Notes under the pieces: model-generated | Database searches by the model: none | What the model saw: the letters and a program-made list of their open reading frames with translations, nothing else | What the model was told of the DNA's origin: nothing | Program-made: the position numbers and the translations under genes | In this document: piece by piece, positions 62,334-64,000 of the stretch | How the letters are laid out: every line of letters begins with the position of its first letter | Position numbering within the stretch: the first letter of the stretch is position 1 | Assembly (NCBI GenBank): GCA_964351655.1 | Contig: CAYGPD010000010.1 | Span: 1-64,000, forward strand | Length of the DNA stretch: 64,000 nucleotides | Origin: Hirschia sp964351655 | GTDB taxonomy: Bacteria; Pseudomonadota; Alphaproteobacteria; Caulobacterales; Hyphomonadaceae | Direction of reading: 5' to 3'

Positions 62334-64000
62334 ATGACGGTTACACCCACAATTAAAACAATCGCAGATGTTACTGACCGCATAATCAAACGGTCAGAAA
62401 CATCCAGAAATGCATATCTTAAGCTTATGGAAAGCCAGCGCCCTACTGGCTCTGCCCGCGCAAGACTAACTGACGGTAACCTAGCGCACGCATCTGCTGC
62501 CTGCCCGATCCACGACAAGAACGCTATGCTCGGCGCTGAATGGCCCAATATAGGTATCGTTACAGCATATAATGATATGCTATCTGCGCACCAACCTTAT
62601 GAGAAATACCCAGATATTATCCGTGCTGCTGCTCGTAAAGTAGGTGCGACGGCACAAGTGGCTGGCGGTGTTCCTGCGATGTGTGATGGTGTTACTCAAG
62701 GTCAAGACGGGATGGAATTATCACTCTTCTCCCGCGATACAATTGCCCTTTCAACTGCTGTCGCACTTAGCCACTCAACTTTTGATGCCGCGCTCTACCT
62801 AGGTATTTGTGACAAAATCGTCCCTGGCCTCCTCATCGCAGCGGTACGATTTGGCTGGTTACCCGGTATTTTTATTCCAGCCGGTCCTATGCCATCTGGC
62901 TTGCCCAACCCAGAGAAACAGCGCATTCGTCAGCAATATGCAGCTGGTGAAGTCGGACGCGATGCCCTCCTAAAAGCGGAGAGTGAAAGCTACCACTCAG
63001 CAGGTACGTGTACTTTCTATGGTACAGCTAATTCCAACCAAATGATGATGGAAATGATGGGCTTGCATATGCCGGGAGCAGCATTTGTTCCGCCGAGCAC
63101 CGGATTGCGCACAGCCTTGACTGAATCCGCCACTCAGCGCGCCGCAGCCATCAGCCACATGAAAGGCGACGCGGCTTATACTCCAATGTATAAAGTTATC
63201 GATGAACGCTCAATCGTAAATTCGATAGTCGGCCTTATGGCTACTGGTGGCTCAACAAATAACGCGCTTCATATCCCTGCAATTGCTCGCGCTGCCGGAA
63301 TACTTGTCGATTGGTCCGACTTTGAGGAAATAGCCTCTGTTACACCGCTCATGTGTAAGATTTACCCAAACGGTCCTTCTGATGTAAACCACTTCCACGC
63401 CGCTGGCGGTATGGGTTTCCTAATACGTGAACTTCTAAGTGCTGGTCTAGTGCACAACAATGTCACGACAGTTGTAGGCGATGGCGGACTGGAGCGATAC
63501 GCACAGGAGCCAACCATGCAGCAAGAAACGCTTACATGGAAAGCAGCCCCAGAAAAAAGTCACGACGAGGACATTTTACGTCCTTATACTAATCCGATTG
63601 CCGCAGATGGTGGTCTCAAACTCATCGACTCACCAATCGGCCGAGGCGTCATCAAAATTTCAGCAGTAAAAGAAGAAAACCGCAAAGTATCAGCGCCAGC
63701 TGCCGTTTTCTCATCTCAAGAGGCTGTAAAAAAGGCATTCAAAGCAGGTGAGTTAAACCGTGACGTTGTGATCGTTGTACGTTTCCAAGGCCCTCGCGCG
63801 AATGGTATGCCCGAGCTTCACGGACTGTCACCAATTCTTGGACTACTTCAGGATAAAGGCTTTAAGGTTGCTCTGGTAACTGACGGAAGAATGTCCGGTG
63901 CATCTGGAAAATTTCCTGCAGTTATCCATGTAGGTCCAGAAGCGCTCGCAGGCGGACCAATCGCAAACGTTCAAGATGGTGATATTCTTTCACTTGATGC
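62334..64000 (+). CDS. edd: Phosphogluconate dehydratase (partial, 3' end outside window)
   Basis: A frame of 555 codons from ATG 62334 runs open to the window end. The product dehydrates 6-phosphogluconate to KDPG in the Entner-Doudoroff pathway. The IlvD/Edd family pattern is clear: GIVTAYNDMLSAHQPY, GGVPAMCDGVTQGQDGMELS, the Cys of LGICDKIVPG and AGTCTFYGTANSNQMMMEMMG (iron-sulfur ligands), GLMATGGSTNNALH, and VTDGRMSGASGKFPAVIHV near the end of the visible part. About 50 residues are probably missing (family about 605). It follows zwf by 44 bases in one operon. Confidence 0.95.
   Translation, partial: MTVTPTIKTIADVTDRIIKRSETSRNAYLKLMESQRPTGSARARLTDGNLAHASAACPIHDKNAMLGAEWPNIGIVTAYNDMLSAHQPYEKYPDIIRAAARKVGATAQVAGGVPAMCDGVTQGQDGMELSLFSRDTIALSTAVALSHSTFDAALYLGICDKIVPGLLIAAVRFGWLPGIFIPAGPMPSGLPNPEKQRIRQQYAAGEVGRDALLKAESESYHSAGTCTFYGTANSNQMMMEMMGLHMPGAAFVPPSTGLRTALTESATQRAAAISHMKGDAAYTPMYKVIDERSIVNSIVGLMATGGSTNNALHIPAIARAAGILVDWSDFEEIASVTPLMCKIYPNGPSDVNHFHAAGGMGFLIRELLSAGLVHNNVTTVVGDGGLERYAQEPTMQQETLTWKAAPEKSHDEDILRPYTNPIAADGGLKLIDSPIGRGVIKISAVKEENRKVSAPAAVFSSQEAVKKAFKAGELNRDVVIVVRFQGPRANGMPELHGLSPILGLLQDKGFKVALVTDGRMSGASGKFPAVIHVGPEALAGGPIANVQDGDILSLD

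Noticed and set aside
1..64000. CRISPR arrays, insertion sequences, prophage or toxin-antitoxin genes
   Set aside because: No regularly spaced repeats, transposases, integrases or typical toxin pairs were seen on either strand.

Overview
The window looks like ordinary chromosome of a marine, moderately AT-rich alphaproteobacterium. A Hyphomonadaceae/Maricaulales-type relative (Hirschia, Robiginitomaculum and similar) is my best guess, by inference only. Evidence: the conserved order murA - DUF2948 - hisD - UPF0262 - LMW phosphatase - infA - maf - short RNase G - yacG - tRNA-Phe, an lmdC-bacA (M23 peptidase-bactofilin) pair, a Caulobacter/Xanthomonas-type TonB receptor, and a zwf-edd Entner-Doudoroff pair. 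I see no phage, insertion sequence, CRISPR array or origin.

Layout. 1-14.9 kb: envelope and housekeeping genes. These are an OmpA/BON protein with a coupled membrane coiled-coil protein (cut by the window edge), two RNA methyltransferases, an SH3 lipoprotein, a nucleoside transporter, a universal stress protein beside a SulP transporter, a large AsmA-like protein, a Bcp peroxiredoxin and the lmdC-bacA pair. 15-18.4 kb: an orphan carbohydrate-type TonB receptor. 18.4-26.6 kb: an oxidoreductase, then a copper/silver efflux operon (small Cys/His-rich secreted protein, cusC, cusB, cusA, cusF-like). 26.8-37.0 kb: corrinoid salvage and late assembly. cobT-cobS-cobC-cobO comes first. A cobalamin riboswitch then precedes btuB-btuF-btuC-btuD-cbiB-cobC/D, with cobU convergent. 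No corrin-ring genes are present.

37.2-40.9 kb holds the most unusual pair. A CPA-type cation/proton antiporter carries an extra C-terminal Bax-like (glucosaminidase-fold) domain that has lost its catalytic Glu. The next gene is a DUF389 membrane protein ending in an OmpA-like domain that has lost its usual diaminopimelate-binding Asp. 40.9-48.4 kb: a DUF2946-like protein, a TonB receptor and a MacA-MacB-TolC-type efflux operon. 48.5-55.2 kb: tRNA-Phe and the conserved murA-yacG block on the minus strand. 55.2-60.6 kb: tRNA-Thr, an Lrp-type regulator, and a divergent phenylalanine/tyrosine catabolic operon (phhA, hppD, VOC protein, maiA, fahA, phhB). The operon has no ordinary homogentisate dioxygenase gene. 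At its expected step sits a VOC protein matching an extradiol dioxygenase signature. 60.7-64 kb: a LacI-like operator palindrome, then zwf and edd (the latter cut by the window end).
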